A stretch of 64,000 nucleotides of DNA from Aurantibacter_A sp965215845. Its GTDB lineage: Bacteria; Bacteroidota; Bacteroidia; Flavobacteriales; Flavobacteriaceae. Shown here in pieces: positions 53,469 through 62,395 of the stretch. Each line of letters starts with the position of its first letter. The first letter of the stretch is position 1. The DNA is taken from assembly GCA_965215845.1 (NCBI GenBank), contig CBDCEL010000004.1, positions 2,914,001-2,978,000 of the forward strand, given 5' to 3'. The notes under the pieces were generated by a model. It saw only the letters and a list, made by a program, of their open reading frames with translations. It made no database searches and had not been told where the DNA came from. The position numbers and the translations under genes are program-made.

Positions 53469-54725
53469 TCAATTTGAAGCAGACAATGACTCCTGAACCC
53501 CTCCAATCGACCCGTGTTCGGTGATTTTCAATTCGTAAACAAAATCAGGGCTGAGATTAGGTTCTTTGCGATGTGACACAAAGATTATTGTCGATTCACT
53601 GTCCCCTGCGAACTTATTCACCAAGTTTACAAAAAGAGCTGCACTGGCATCATCGAGTCCAGCGGTGGGTTCGTCGAATATTAGAAGAACAGGGTGCTTG
53701 ATCATGGCCCTTACACACATTACCAACCTTTTTTGACCCATGGTCAGGTCGTGGAAAAGGTTGTTTCTCTGGTGACCCATCCCAATCAAATGCAGCCATT
53801 CACTGGCGGTTCTTAGTTGGGCCTCCGTTGGTCTGATATATAATCCTATCGAGTCGTTTAGCCCGCTTATGACCATATTTTCGACTGAATGATACCCTGT
53901 AAACTTATCTGTCATGGACGGTGTAAAATACCCTATTCGTTTCTTGATGTCCCATACACTTTCGCCGCTTCCTTTTTTCCGCCCGAAAATATAAAGCTCC
54001 TGTCCATAGCCTTTCGGATTTTCACCGGTTATCATGGATAGTATGGTGGTCTTTCCACTACCGTTTTTTCCTTTTAACTCCCAAAAATCCCCCTTGTTGA
54101 TTTTCCAATTTATATTTTTCAAAATGGGTTTTTCAAGGTATGAAACACTTACATTTTTTAATTCGATAAGCACTTCGTCCGCGTGGGGAAGTTTTTGAAT
54201 AGGAGGGGGAATGTTACCATGGAATTTATCGGTTTCCCCGCTGAGTTGAAGGTTGGTTTTTTTCAAGGGAATCAAATCCCTACCGTTCAATTTATAGTGG
54301 GAATCGATAAACGGAAGCAGGTCTGACCTTCTACTGAAAAACTGAACCAACAAAATAGCATCTTTACACGCCTGCAGTTTTATCTTTAGGTCCGTTTGCG
54401 ATTCGATATCGAGGTTGTCAAACGGATTGTCCAATAGCACATAATCGGGGTTGTTCTTCAATATATGTTTTAACAAGGCTTTTTTTCGCTCACCGCTAGA
54501 CATGGTCTTCAACGGTTGCAGTCTTTCCTTTGAGAGTATTTTCAATCCGTGACGATCTTCCTCGTCAATAAACTGTTCAAGGGTCAATTTCGAAAACAAG
54601 TACCCTTTCAGTCCCTTTAACCTCTCAAAGCCATTGGGAGGGTCGTTATTTAAAATCGATTTCACAAAACCTACCTTATCGGAATTATTATCGATTAGAA
54701 CTGCCCAATGTCTTTTTTGTTTCAC
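53469..54725 (-). CDS. Tandem ABC ATPase (ModF/PhrA-like) with degenerate first half
   Basis: 418 residues; GTG start at 54723-54725. The C-terminal domain (~195-410) is complete: Walker A GKNGSGKTTI, signature-like HDLTMGQKRLVMCVRA and Walker B LLIFDEPTAGLDD. The N-terminal domain keeps a signature (SSGERKKALL) and Walker B (VLLDNPFDNLD) but has no Walker A at its start, which reads HWAVLIDNNSDKVG. It thus binds ATP at most asymmetrically. Family members (ModF, PhrA) are soluble; a role in molybdate handling was proposed but is not established. It heads no obvious operon. Confidence 0.75.
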   Translation of the reverse strand: MKQKRHWAVLIDNNSDKVGFVKSILNNDPPNGFERLKGLKGYLFSKLTLEQFIDEEDRHGLKILSKERLQPLKTMSSGERKKALLKHILKNNPDYVLLDNPFDNLDIESQTDLKIKLQACKDAILLVQFFSRRSDLLPFIDSHYKLNGRDLIPLKKTNLQLSGETDKFHGNIPPPIQKLPHADEVLIELKNVSVSYLEKPILKNINWKINKGDFWELKGKNGSGKTTILSMITGENPKGYGQELYIFGRKKGSGESVWDIKKRIGYFTPSMTDKFTGYHSVENMVISGLNDSIGLYIRPTEAQLRTASEWLHLIGMGHQRNNLFHDLTMGQKRLVMCVRAMIKHPVLLIFDEPTAGLDDASAALFVNLVNKFAGDSESTIIFVSHRKEPNLSPDFVYELKITEHGSIGGVQESLSASN

Positions 54726-54773
54726 GCTTCTTGTTTTGGCAAAATGGGTTCAATAAAGATAAGTATCCCGATT

Positions 54774-55310
54774 TTATTTGGTGACTCTGAAAATATGCAC
54801 TGGATTTTCTTTGTAAGTAGTGGTCTTTTCAAGGTACATGCCATTGTTCCGGGCAACTTTTTGGGACGGAATATTTTCAATATGGATAATGGAAATCAAA
54901 GAGGGGGCCAAATGGTTTTCAAAAGCATGTCGTTTGCATTTTTTGGCGGCTTCAGAGGCATAACCTTTCTTCCAGTATTCCGGCAGAATAGAGTAGCCGA
55001 TTTCCAATTCATTTATGTCGTCGACTGTTTGCTTTAGAAGACCGGCCATACCAATAAGCCTTCCGGTGATTTTATGAACCAGGGCATTCATGCCGCCCTG
55101 ACCTTTTTCATAGCGTTCGAAGAGTCTTTCAAATTGTTGTTCGCAAGCTTCCATCGGGTCTTTAGGCAAACCATGCCAGTATTGCGAGGATCGAGGGTCT
55201 AGGTGAAAGGGCAGCCAATCGTCAAAATCGGAAGCCACAAACTTCCGAAATTCAAGCCTTTGGCTCTGTTTGCCGATGAGCAGATATTCTTCGTTTGAAC
55301 CTTTTTTCAT
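54774..55310 (-). CDS. GNAT-family acetyltransferase (RimJ/RimL type)
   Basis: 178 residues from the ATG at 55308-55310, which overlaps the upstream hydrolase stop as ATGA; a further in-frame start 33 bp upstream is unlikely. Motifs: RLEFRKFVASDFDDWLPF near the start, GRLIGMAGL, ELEIGYSILPEYWKKGYASEA (acetyl-CoA loop region) and HIENIPSQKVARNNGM. It transfers an acetyl group from acetyl-CoA to an amine on an unknown acceptor. Confidence 0.88.
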   Translation of the reverse strand: MKKGSNEEYLLIGKQSQRLEFRKFVASDFDDWLPFHLDPRSSQYWHGLPKDPMEACEQQFERLFERYEKGQGGMNALVHKITGRLIGMAGLLKQTVDDINELEIGYSILPEYWKKGYASEAAKKCKRHAFENHLAPSLISIIHIENIPSQKVARNNGMYLEKTTTYKENPVHIFRVTK

Positions 55311-56164
55311 GATGTAAGGATCCATTCTTCGGTCTTCTTCCAAAGTGAACCTTTAAAAGCTTCCCTAAAAAAGCCAAAGTGTTTTAAATTATCGACTTCG
55401 TTTGCCGCCACCTTATAATGGATTCTCTCGGTTTTAGCATTCTTGTATTGAGCGGTCAGCCAGTCAACAGTCTCTTTTGGGGCAAAGTGATCTTTTGGAA
55501 AACTAAATGACAGAAGAGGTACTCTAATCTTATTGAAAAAATAGTTCTCTTCATTATAATAGTGCATGAAGTATTGCTCTTGACGACCCCACTTTGCCCA
55601 TTCATAGACCATCTCTTTAGGCAGATTTTCGAACAACCCCAGTTTCTTTGAGGGAAAATAACCGAAGAGGGGCGTGAGTACGGGAATGATAACAAACCAT
55701 AACAGCCACATTTTCGGATAATGCCATCCCTTAAAATACTCCCAATATCCTGACTGGGAAGCCACAAGAATGATTTTGTCGATGGCTTCAAACCGCTTAT
55801 TGAAGCCTAAAACCTGCCCGCCTACACTATGTGTGATCAAAATGAGTTCATTACCCTTTTCGTGCTTTTCGGCATGTTTCAATACGGCTGCTTGATCCAC
55901 ACTTCCCCAGCTTTTAAGGTCGGATGTGTTGGCTCTCAACTTCTCTATTTGGGAACCCGATTTTCCAATACCACTATAGTCAAAAGTGTAGACGACAAAG
56001 CCCAGGGAAGCGAAGTGAGAAGCGAATTTTTTGTAATACCCCTGTAACACCCCTGTGGCCGAAGAAATTACAATTGTTTTTTTAAGGGAGTTGGAATTAC
56101 CAAATCGCGTTGCTGAAACAACATGATTTTTTTCGGTGGGTATGGAAAGCTCTTGAGATTCCAT
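55307..56164 (-). CDS. Alpha/beta hydrolase (serine aminopeptidase-like)
   Basis: 285 residues. The fold shows GFVVYTFDYSGIGKSG, LILITHSVGGQVLGF (nucleophile Ser in HSVGG) and PKDHFAPKETVDW and LKHFGFF (Asp and His regions). Two hydrophobic stretches at ~150-175 may form a membrane-associated lid. The substrate is unknown. The stop overlaps the acetyltransferase start, so they are translationally coupled. Confidence 0.8.
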   Translation of the reverse strand: MESQELSIPTEKNHVVSATRFGNSNSLKKTIVISSATGVLQGYYKKFASHFASLGFVVYTFDYSGIGKSGSQIEKLRANTSDLKSWGSVDQAAVLKHAEKHEKGNELILITHSVGGQVLGFNKRFEAIDKIILVASQSGYWEYFKGWHYPKMWLLWFVIIPVLTPLFGYFPSKKLGLFENLPKEMVYEWAKWGRQEQYFMHYYNEENYFFNKIRVPLLSFSFPKDHFAPKETVDWLTAQYKNAKTERIHYKVAANEVDNLKHFGFFREAFKGSLWKKTEEWILTS

Positions 56165-56172
56165 AATTCAGC

Positions 56173-56664
56173 TTAATTCCTTTTGAATTCAACCCGATCT
56201 CCGACCTCCAATAACCACTTTTCAGAAAGCCCTGCATTGATTTCCAACACATATTTAACAGGTACTTTTGACGAAAGACTTGTTTCACTAAGTGGTTCCG
56301 CGTTTTCTTGAAAACTGGCAATGGTCAAATCTGATTTGATGAAAATGAGGTCCAATGGGAATTCGGTATTCTTCATGTAGAAACTATGCATGCGCTCAGT
56401 GGGAGAAATAAAGAGCATTCCCCTGTTGGGTTTCATACTTTTTCGGTACATCAAACCGGTTTGGGTCTCGTATTCGCTTTCAGCTATTTCGATGTCGAGT
56501 TTGGCCAAAAGGGAATCTGTCGTCGCTTTTAAAATACGAAGCTCACCTTCCTTTTTGAAGGTTACAGGTTCGGTTTTGATAATTTTTTTGGGCTCGTTCT
56601 TGCAAGAAATCGCAAATACAAGAAGCACCGAGAGCAACGTAATGATATGATGGTGATTCTTCAC
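56173..56664 (-). CDS. DUF192 family lipoprotein
   Basis: 163 residues; lipobox VFAISC. The mature domain has EIAESEYETQTGLMYRKSM, NRGMLFISPTERMHSFYMKNT (the DUF192 core), PLDLIFI and YVLEINAGLSEKW. DUF192 is a small beta fold of unknown role. It lies 8 bp upstream of the alpha/beta hydrolase and 19 bp downstream of lgt, the enzyme that would lipidate it. Confidence 0.9.
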   Translation of the reverse strand: MKNHHHIITLLSVLLVFAISCKNEPKKIIKTEPVTFKKEGELRILKATTDSLLAKLDIEIAESEYETQTGLMYRKSMKPNRGMLFISPTERMHSFYMKNTEFPLDLIFIKSDLTIASFQENAEPLSETSLSSKVPVKYVLEINAGLSEKWLLEVGDRVEFKRN

Positions 56665-56683
56665 TCTAGGATTTTTTAGCTTG

Positions 56684-57616
56684 CTAAGCCTTGCTTGGTC
56701 GCAGTATGAAATACAAACCGATTATGATAAATGGAATGCTAAGCCATTGTCCAGTAGATAAAATCCCTAACGACTCTTCAAATCCGCCTTGACTTTTCTT
56801 GACGTATTCAACGAAGAAGCGAATCGTCCAAAGAAGTACGAGAAATGTGCCGAACAAAAAGCCCGGTTTATTCTTTTTATCGGTTTTCCAAAACAAATAC
56901 CAAAGGATTAAAAAAACGAAAATATAACATATTGCCTCATATAATTGTGCGGGATGTCTATATGGAATCCCCGCCAAGAATTCAGAGTATTGTGGGTCGA
57001 TCTCCAATGTCTTGTAGGCCGCATTGATATTTTCTTGTTTGGTAATGCCCATTACTTTCGATGGATGCATGTCATCGGAATCCCTTACGAATTTGGTGGC
57101 CAGGGCAAATGATTCCTCTACGGGCTTACCATTGATTTCCGAGTTGAAGAAATTACCTATTCGAATGCAAACGGCACCAATGGATACAGGAATGACCACT
57201 CGATCCAAAATTCCCAAAAGCGTAAATTCAGGCCATTTACGTATGAAAAGCATCATGCCAATAATGATACCTATCGCAGCACCGTGGCTCGCCAAGCCTG
57301 TAAAACCGGTAAATTCAAATCCATCTGTACCTTCACGAATCGGAAGCAATATCTCAAGTAAATGATTTTTATAATAAGGCCAGTCATAAAAAAATACATG
57401 ACCTAATCGAGCTCCTAGCATGGTTGCGATTACGGTATGGATGAAAAGGGAATCCAACTTTTCAAGCGATTTGTTCTCACTCTTGAATATTCTTTTCATG
57501 ATATACCAACCGAGGGCGAAGGCCAAGATCCATGCTAGATTGTAGTACTTAATTTGTAAGGGTCCGAGGGTGAAGAGTGTATCACTCGGGTTCCAGATAA
57601 AACCTAAAAAATACAT
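56684..57616 (-). CDS. lgt: Prolipoprotein diacylglyceryl transferase
   Basis: 310 residues with about seven helices. Conserved: ARLGHVFFYDWPYY, GLASHGAAIGI (HGG-like loop), RIGNFFNSEINGKP (the Arg/Asn/Glu signature) and YRHPAQLYEAICY. It moves diacylglycerol from phosphatidylglycerol to the lipobox Cys of prolipoproteins in the inner membrane; many genes here encode lipoproteins. Slightly longer than E. coli Lgt because of an insertion at ~185-220. Confidence 0.95.
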   Translation of the reverse strand: MYFLGFIWNPSDTLFTLGPLQIKYYNLAWILAFALGWYIMKRIFKSENKSLEKLDSLFIHTVIATMLGARLGHVFFYDWPYYKNHLLEILLPIREGTDGFEFTGFTGLASHGAAIGIIIGMMLFIRKWPEFTLLGILDRVVIPVSIGAVCIRIGNFFNSEINGKPVEESFALATKFVRDSDDMHPSKVMGITKQENINAAYKTLEIDPQYSEFLAGIPYRHPAQLYEAICYIFVFLILWYLFWKTDKKNKPGFLFGTFLVLLWTIRFFVEYVKKSQGGFEESLGILSTGQWLSIPFIIIGLYFILRPSKA

Positions 57617-57680
57617 CGAATGTGTTTTGAGGGGCTAAGATAGTTATTTCGAACCTAGCTATGGCCGCGGTCCGAAAAAA

Positions 57681-57730
57681 TTCCAAACTCCAAGCTCCAA
57701 ATTCCAAACTCCTCGGGTATTGGAATTTGG
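57681..57730. repeat. Heptanucleotide repeat and 10-bp inverted repeat
   Basis: CCAAACT-like heptamers (TTCCAAA, CTCCAAG, CTCCAAA, TTCCAAA) run from 57681 to 57712; the CCAAATTCCA at 57697-57706 pairs perfectly with TGGAATTTGG at 57721-57730. The hairpin is between yidD and lgt on the transcribed minus strand. Confidence 0.7.
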
Positions 57731-57749
57731 TAGTTGCGATTTGTGCCGG

Positions 57750-57803
57750 TCACGGCACGGGGTCGTAACCTGTACCTCCCCATGGCGCTTGAGCGTTTAA
57801 AAA
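57750..57803 (-). pseudogene. Relic of a second yidD 3' end
   Basis: The minus strand encodes FLNAQAPWGGTGYDPVP and a stop, nearly the same as the end of yidD 110 bp away (HPWGGKGYDPVP). The DNA matches at 28 of 32 bases over this part. Upstream coding similarity fades within about 20 codons, so only the tail remains. GC-rich inverted repeats (ACGACATTG … AAGTTGTCGT) fill 57827-57890. Confidence 0.65.
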
Positions 57804-57894
57804 ATGTACAGTGTATATTTTAAGCACGACATTGCGTGAGCAATGGGCGAGGAGGAGCGTTGGAAAGCTGGCGCGTGGGCAAGTTGTCGTCCAT

Positions 57895-58116
57895 TTATGG
57901 AACAGGATCGTAACCTTTACCTCCCCATGGATGACAACTAAAAATCCGTTTTAGGGAAAGCCAGCCGCCCTTTAGTAGTCCGTGTTTCTGTAGGGCCTCA
58001 AGGGTATATTGTGAACAAGTGGGGGTGTAGCGACATGTCGCGGGCGTGAAAGGTGAGATGGCCGATTGATAGAATTTCACCAGAAAAACGAAGGGGGCTA
58101 TGAGTATTTTTTTCAC
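57895..58116 (-). CDS. yidD: Membrane protein insertion efficiency factor YidD
   Basis: 73 residues. One helix (IAPFVFLVKFYQSAISPF) and the diagnostic CRYTPTCSQYTLEAL and ending CHPWGGKGYDPVP. YidD aids YidC-dependent insertion into the inner membrane. It begins 53 bp downstream of cysS. Confidence 0.95.
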   Translation of the reverse strand: MKKILIAPFVFLVKFYQSAISPFTPATCRYTPTCSQYTLEALQKHGLLKGGWLSLKRIFSCHPWGGKGYDPVP

Positions 58117-58168
58117 CTATACTAAATTTATTTCGGCATCCCATCATGAGGATGCGAACCTTTAAAGC

Positions 58169-59650
58169 TTAAGAGACGCTAAAGGTGGTTCCGTCTTTCC
58201 CATCTTTGAGTTGAATGCCCATATCTGCCAATTGGTCCCGAATCTTGTCCGAGGTCACGAAATCTTTGTTGGACCGGGCTTCATCGCGAAGTTGTATCAA
58301 TAGCTCTACAACGCCTTGCAGTTTATCTGAGCTACCGTCGACCTCTTTTTTATTTTCCAATCCGAGGACGTCATAAACAAAGGTCGAAATCGTTTTTTGC
58401 AGCATTGCCTTGCCTTCGGTCGAGATGCTTTGATTGCCCTCTTTGACCGAATTGATATACTTTACGGCTTCGAACAATTGGGCGATTAAAATTGGGGTGT
58501 TGAAATCGTCGTTCATCGCGTCGTAGCACCTTTGCCGCCATTTCTTGAGGTCAAAGTCCGTAGTATTGCCTTCGGGCAATTTATCAATTGATCCAACGGC
58601 CTCCATAAGTTTGAGATACCCTTTTTCCGAAGCCAAAAGCGCATCGTTGCTCAAATCAAGTATACTGGTATAATGTGCCTGCATCATGAAAAAACGAACG
58701 ACTGATGGTGTAAAGGGTTTGCTCAAAATGTTATTGTCACCAGAGAATATTTCATTCGGATAGATGTTGTTATCCGTTGATTTTGACATTTTTTTCCCGT
58801 TCAGAGTGAGCATGTTGGCATGTAGCCAATATTTGACCGGTGCTTGACCCGTACTTGCTTCCGATTGGGCTATCTCACATTCATGGTGTGGGAATTTCAA
58901 ATCCATCCCCCCCCCATGGATGTCGAAGGTTTCCCCAAGATACTTTGTGCTCATCGCGGTGCATTCCAAATGCCAGCCCGGGAATCCATCGCCCCAAGGT
59001 GAGGGCCACCTCATAATATGCTGGGGCTCGGCTTTTTTCCATAGGGCAAAGTCTTGTGGACTTCTCTTTTCTTCCTGGGCCGCAAGTGCTCGGGTATTGG
59101 CGATCATATCCTCCAATTTGCGACCGCTCAACTTTCCATAGTCATAATCCTCGTTGAACTTGGTAACATCGAAATAAACAGAGCCGTTCACTTCGTAAGC
59201 GAAACCTTTTTTGATGATTTCCTTGATAATCTCTATCTGTTCGATGATATGTCCGGTTGCAGTGGGCTCGATACTCGGCGGAAGAAAGTTGAATTTTTGC
59301 AATGTATTGTGAAAATCGACGGTGTATCGTTGCACCACTTCCATAGGCTCCAATTGCTCCAAACGTGCCTTTTTTGCAATCTTGTCCTCCCCGTCATCGG
59401 CATCATCGACCAAATGCCCGGCATCGGTTATGTTTCTCACATACCGCACTTTATAACCTAGATGCCTAAAATACCTGAAAATCATATCGAAAGACATAAA
59501 GGTGCGGCAGTTACCGAGATGGACATTGCTGTAAACGGTCGGGCCGCATACATACATACCCACATGACCTTCGTTCAAAGGCTTGAATTCTTCTTTTTTT
59601 CCGGAAAGCGAGTTATAGACCTTAAGTGATTGTTCTTCGTACAAATTCAT
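58169..59650 (-). CDS. cysS: Cysteinyl-tRNA synthetase
   Basis: 493 residues from ATG 59648-59650. Class I signatures: CGPTVYSNVHLGNCRT (HIGH-like HLGN) and GKKMSKSTDNN (KMSKS). Zinc ligands lie in CGPTVY, WHLECTAMS and HHECEIAQSE. It charges tRNA-Cys in the cytosol. A TTG 12 bp upstream is a less likely start. Confidence 0.97.
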   Translation of the reverse strand: MNLYEEQSLKVYNSLSGKKEEFKPLNEGHVGMYVCGPTVYSNVHLGNCRTFMSFDMIFRYFRHLGYKVRYVRNITDAGHLVDDADDGEDKIAKKARLEQLEPMEVVQRYTVDFHNTLQKFNFLPPSIEPTATGHIIEQIEIIKEIIKKGFAYEVNGSVYFDVTKFNEDYDYGKLSGRKLEDMIANTRALAAQEEKRSPQDFALWKKAEPQHIMRWPSPWGDGFPGWHLECTAMSTKYLGETFDIHGGGMDLKFPHHECEIAQSEASTGQAPVKYWLHANMLTLNGKKMSKSTDNNIYPNEIFSGDNNILSKPFTPSVVRFFMMQAHYTSILDLSNDALLASEKGYLKLMEAVGSIDKLPEGNTTDFDLKKWRQRCYDAMNDDFNTPILIAQLFEAVKYINSVKEGNQSISTEGKAMLQKTISTFVYDVLGLENKKEVDGSSDKLQGVVELLIQLRDEARSNKDFVTSDKIRDQLADMGIQLKDGKDGTTFSVS

Positions 59651-59665
59651 GCCCAGCAGCAAGAG

Positions 59666-60346
59666 TTAGAAATCCGTTTCAAGATTGATATAGTCCAAAA
59701 ACTCGCGTCTTACCGCCTCTTCCTTGAACTTTCCCCCGTATTCGGCTGTTACGGTACTACTGTCGATATCGCGAATACCACGTGAATTGACACAAAGATG
59801 CTTTGCGTCTATTACGCAAGCCACATCTTCGGTATTCAGTACCGTTTGCAGCTCTTTTACGATTTGAATATTCAGTCGTTCTTGAACCTGCGGCCTTTTG
59901 GCGAAATAATCGACGATACGGTTCATTTTTGAAAGACCGACTACCGTGCCGTTCGAAATGTAACCGATATGGGCTTTCCCTACGATAGGTAGCAGATGGT
60001 GTTCGCAAGTCGAATAAACGGTGATATTCTTTTCCACCAGCATTTCACCGTATTTGTACTTGTTCTTGAAGGTGGAGGATTTCGGTTTCCTTTTTGGGTC
60101 AAGGCCTCCGAAAATTTCCTTGACGAACATTTTCGCTACACGATCGGGGGTACCTTGAAGACTGTCGTCATCAAGATCAAGACCTAAGTTGAGCATTATT
60201 TCGCGAATATTTTCACGGATTCGCCCAATTTTTTCTTCATCGGTCAAAACGAAAGCATCTTCGCGCATAGGAGTCTCTTGCGACGAGGAAACATGGTCGT
60301 TTCCAAGCTCATCAAACTGTTCTTCCAAGGTATTTTCGATTTTCAT
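59666..60346 (-). CDS. folE: GTP cyclohydrolase I
   Basis: 226 residues from ATG 60344-60346; the longer open frame upstream has no family similarity. Core: TPDRVAKMFVKEIFGGLDP, VYSTCEHHLLPIVGKAHIGYI (Zn Cys and His), VVGLSKMNRIVDYFAKRPQVQERL (in parts) and KHLCVNSRGI. It makes 7,8-dihydroneopterin triphosphate for folate. It lies 15 bp upstream of cysS and shares its direction; a -7-like TATCTTTG (complement of 60369-60376) precedes it. Confidence 0.96.
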   Translation of the reverse strand: MKIENTLEEQFDELGNDHVSSSQETPMREDAFVLTDEEKIGRIRENIREIMLNLGLDLDDDSLQGTPDRVAKMFVKEIFGGLDPKRKPKSSTFKNKYKYGEMLVEKNITVYSTCEHHLLPIVGKAHIGYISNGTVVGLSKMNRIVDYFAKRPQVQERLNIQIVKELQTVLNTEDVACVIDAKHLCVNSRGIRDIDSSTVTAEYGGKFKEEAVRREFLDYINLETDF

Positions 60347-60425
60347 GCAACTATGGTCTAAAGAACGGCAAAGATATACATAAAATGGCACTTTACGCCC
60401 TATTTGGCCGGTTACACAACATAAA

Positions 60426-60457
60426 TTGGTGTTAAGAAGCAAGGGGGTGTATTTTTG
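60426..60457 (+). promoter_or_regulatory. Promoter for the first T9SS type B gene (-33 TTGGTG, -7 TATTTTTG)
   Basis: TTGGTG at 60426-60431 and TATTTTTG at 60450-60457, 18-20 bp apart, 29 bp before the ATG at 60486; divergent from the folE promoter. Confidence 0.55.
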
Positions 60458-60485
60458 TTATTTCCAAGTCCAAGCCTACCAAATT

Positions 60486-62285
60486 ATGCTGTTTAGAGCA
60501 AAAATCTTGACCTTGTTTTTCTTTGGATTGCAGCAATTGTCTGCCCAGATCGCCCCTGATTGCACCAATGCCATTCCCATATGCAACAACACTCCTGTAA
60601 ATGGGGGTACCAATGATTATGGCATCGATGATTTCAGCGGCGCTGCCATGAGCGGCTGTTTGGAGCAAACCATTACCGGGGCGATTGAATCGAATTCTGC
60701 CTGGTATCGTTTTCGAACGGGGGCGAGTGGTCAACTCGGTTTTAACATTGGCTTCGATACCCTGGAAGATTGGGATTTTGCCCTTTATCGATCCAATGAC
60801 TGCAATGACCTAGGCGAACCGGTACGCTGTAATTTTTTCGACAATGGTGATGGCAATGCATTTATGGGGGTCGGGGAGGACCCCACAGGAGAAACCGAAA
60901 CCGTACTCTACGAGGAGTGGCTGCAGGTCACCCCGGGCGAAGACTATTATTTGTTGATTAACAATTACAGCAATAACAACACCGGATTTTCAATTCAGTT
61001 TTCGGGCCACATTTTTGTTACGAATCCTTATGATGCTTTGGATTGTTCGATTATCGATAATCTTTTGGGGCCGCCTATCTCTGCTTGCCAAGGGGATTCC
61101 GTCATTTTGGATGCCACGACAACAGATGCCATCACTTACAATTGGTTTGAAGATCTGGGTAGTGGATTCCAGCCGATCGCAGGTGAAAATAACGAAATGC
61201 TGACCGTGGGCCAATCGGCCAACTATCGGGTGCAGGTAATTCTTCCTTCGGGGAATAATGTTATCAGTGATGTTCAGGTCGCTTTTTCAGATGTACCTAC
61301 CACAGGAACGGTTACCGATATTGGGACGTGTTCCGATACCGCCGTTTTCGATCTTTCGCAAAAAGACCAAGAAGCCTTGGACGGCCAGAATCCGGGTGAG
61401 GTCGTTGTAAGCTACTACGCTAGTTTGGCCGATGCCCAGCTGGGAATCAATTTTTTGCCGAAACAGTATATGGCAAGTTTGGGTACCGAAACCATTTTTG
61501 TTCGCACAACTTCATTGTCAAACCCCAATTGTTTTGATACTTCCCAGCAATTTGACTTGACCGTTGTGGAGATACCCACCTTGGATTTTCCTGAGGAGGA
61601 ATTTATTTGTCAAGATGCAGGCTCAATACCTATTGGTGAAACCTTTGAAAACCCTGATTATATATACTCATGGAATTCTGGAGAGACTACTCCCATGATC
61701 AATGTTTCGGCGGCCGGAAGCTATACTTTGACGGTAACCCATACCCAAGGCGGGATAAGTTGCACCAATTCGAGAACGGTCACCGTTGTTATTTCTACAC
61801 CACCCGTTATCACCGATGTCATTATTGAAGACCTTCAGAAAAACAATAAGGTTATTGTTGAAATCGATAAGGAGGGCGAATTTGAATATTGGATCGATGA
61901 TGAAAGTCCTCAACCATTCAATACTTTTAACAATGTTGCACCAGGTACCCACACTGTTACCGTCAATGATCCAGGGGGTTGCGGATCTGCTACCGAAAAT
62001 ATAGTGGTCGTTGGTTTCCCCAAATTCTTCACGCCGAATGGCGATGGGGCCAATGACAACTGGAATATTGAGGGAATAGCGAATTTACAAGAACCTGAGG
62101 TTCTCATCTTCGACCGCTTTGGAAAGCTACTTGCCCAATTGAACGATCGTACTTCTTGGAACGGAATGTTCAATGGAAAACCGTTGCCCTCAACCGATTA
62201 TTGGTTCAAATTGACCTATCTCGATGGAGCAGGTGAGCGTATTGTGGCCAAGTACATAAATAATCATTTCTCGTTAATACGATAG
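60486..62285 (+). CDS. Secreted T9SS type B sorting-domain protein (gliding-type CHU_C)
   Basis: 599 residues from ATG 60486 (earlier in-frame starts lack a signal). Signal peptide (to QQLSA). The N-terminal domain begins PDCTNAIPICNNTPVNGG and ends about residue 200 in a jelly-roll; middle Ig/PKD-like parts follow (~225-500). The last ~90 residues hold the type B C-terminal domain: VVGFPKFFTPNGDGANDNWN, VLIFDRFGKLLAQL, WNGMFNGKPLPSTDYWFKL, ending HFSLIR. It is exported by the type IX system and probably left on the surface. The next gene is a paralogue 110 bp away. Confidence 0.88.
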   Translation: MLFRAKILTLFFFGLQQLSAQIAPDCTNAIPICNNTPVNGGTNDYGIDDFSGAAMSGCLEQTITGAIESNSAWYRFRTGASGQLGFNIGFDTLEDWDFALYRSNDCNDLGEPVRCNFFDNGDGNAFMGVGEDPTGETETVLYEEWLQVTPGEDYYLLINNYSNNNTGFSIQFSGHIFVTNPYDALDCSIIDNLLGPPISACQGDSVILDATTTDAITYNWFEDLGSGFQPIAGENNEMLTVGQSANYRVQVILPSGNNVISDVQVAFSDVPTTGTVTDIGTCSDTAVFDLSQKDQEALDGQNPGEVVVSYYASLADAQLGINFLPKQYMASLGTETIFVRTTSLSNPNCFDTSQQFDLTVVEIPTLDFPEEEFICQDAGSIPIGETFENPDYIYSWNSGETTPMINVSAAGSYTLTVTHTQGGISCTNSRTVTVVISTPPVITDVIIEDLQKNNKVIVEIDKEGEFEYWIDDESPQPFNTFNNVAPGTHTVTVNDPGGCGSATENIVVVGFPKFFTPNGDGANDNWNIEGIANLQEPEVLIFDRFGKLLAQLNDRTSWNGMFNGKPLPSTDYWFKLTYLDGAGERIVAKYINNHFSLIR

Positions 62286-62395
62286 GATATAGTGCCTGAT
62301 CGATTAACGGGGGATTTTTTTGGATGTATACATACTAAAATGGCCTCGCTTGAGTTATTACTATTGACCCCGGACACATCAATAGCCCCACAACT

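Noticed and set aside
57750..57803. A second functional yidD gene
   Set aside because: Only the last codons are kept; the helix and the CRYTPTCSQY motif are missing upstream.
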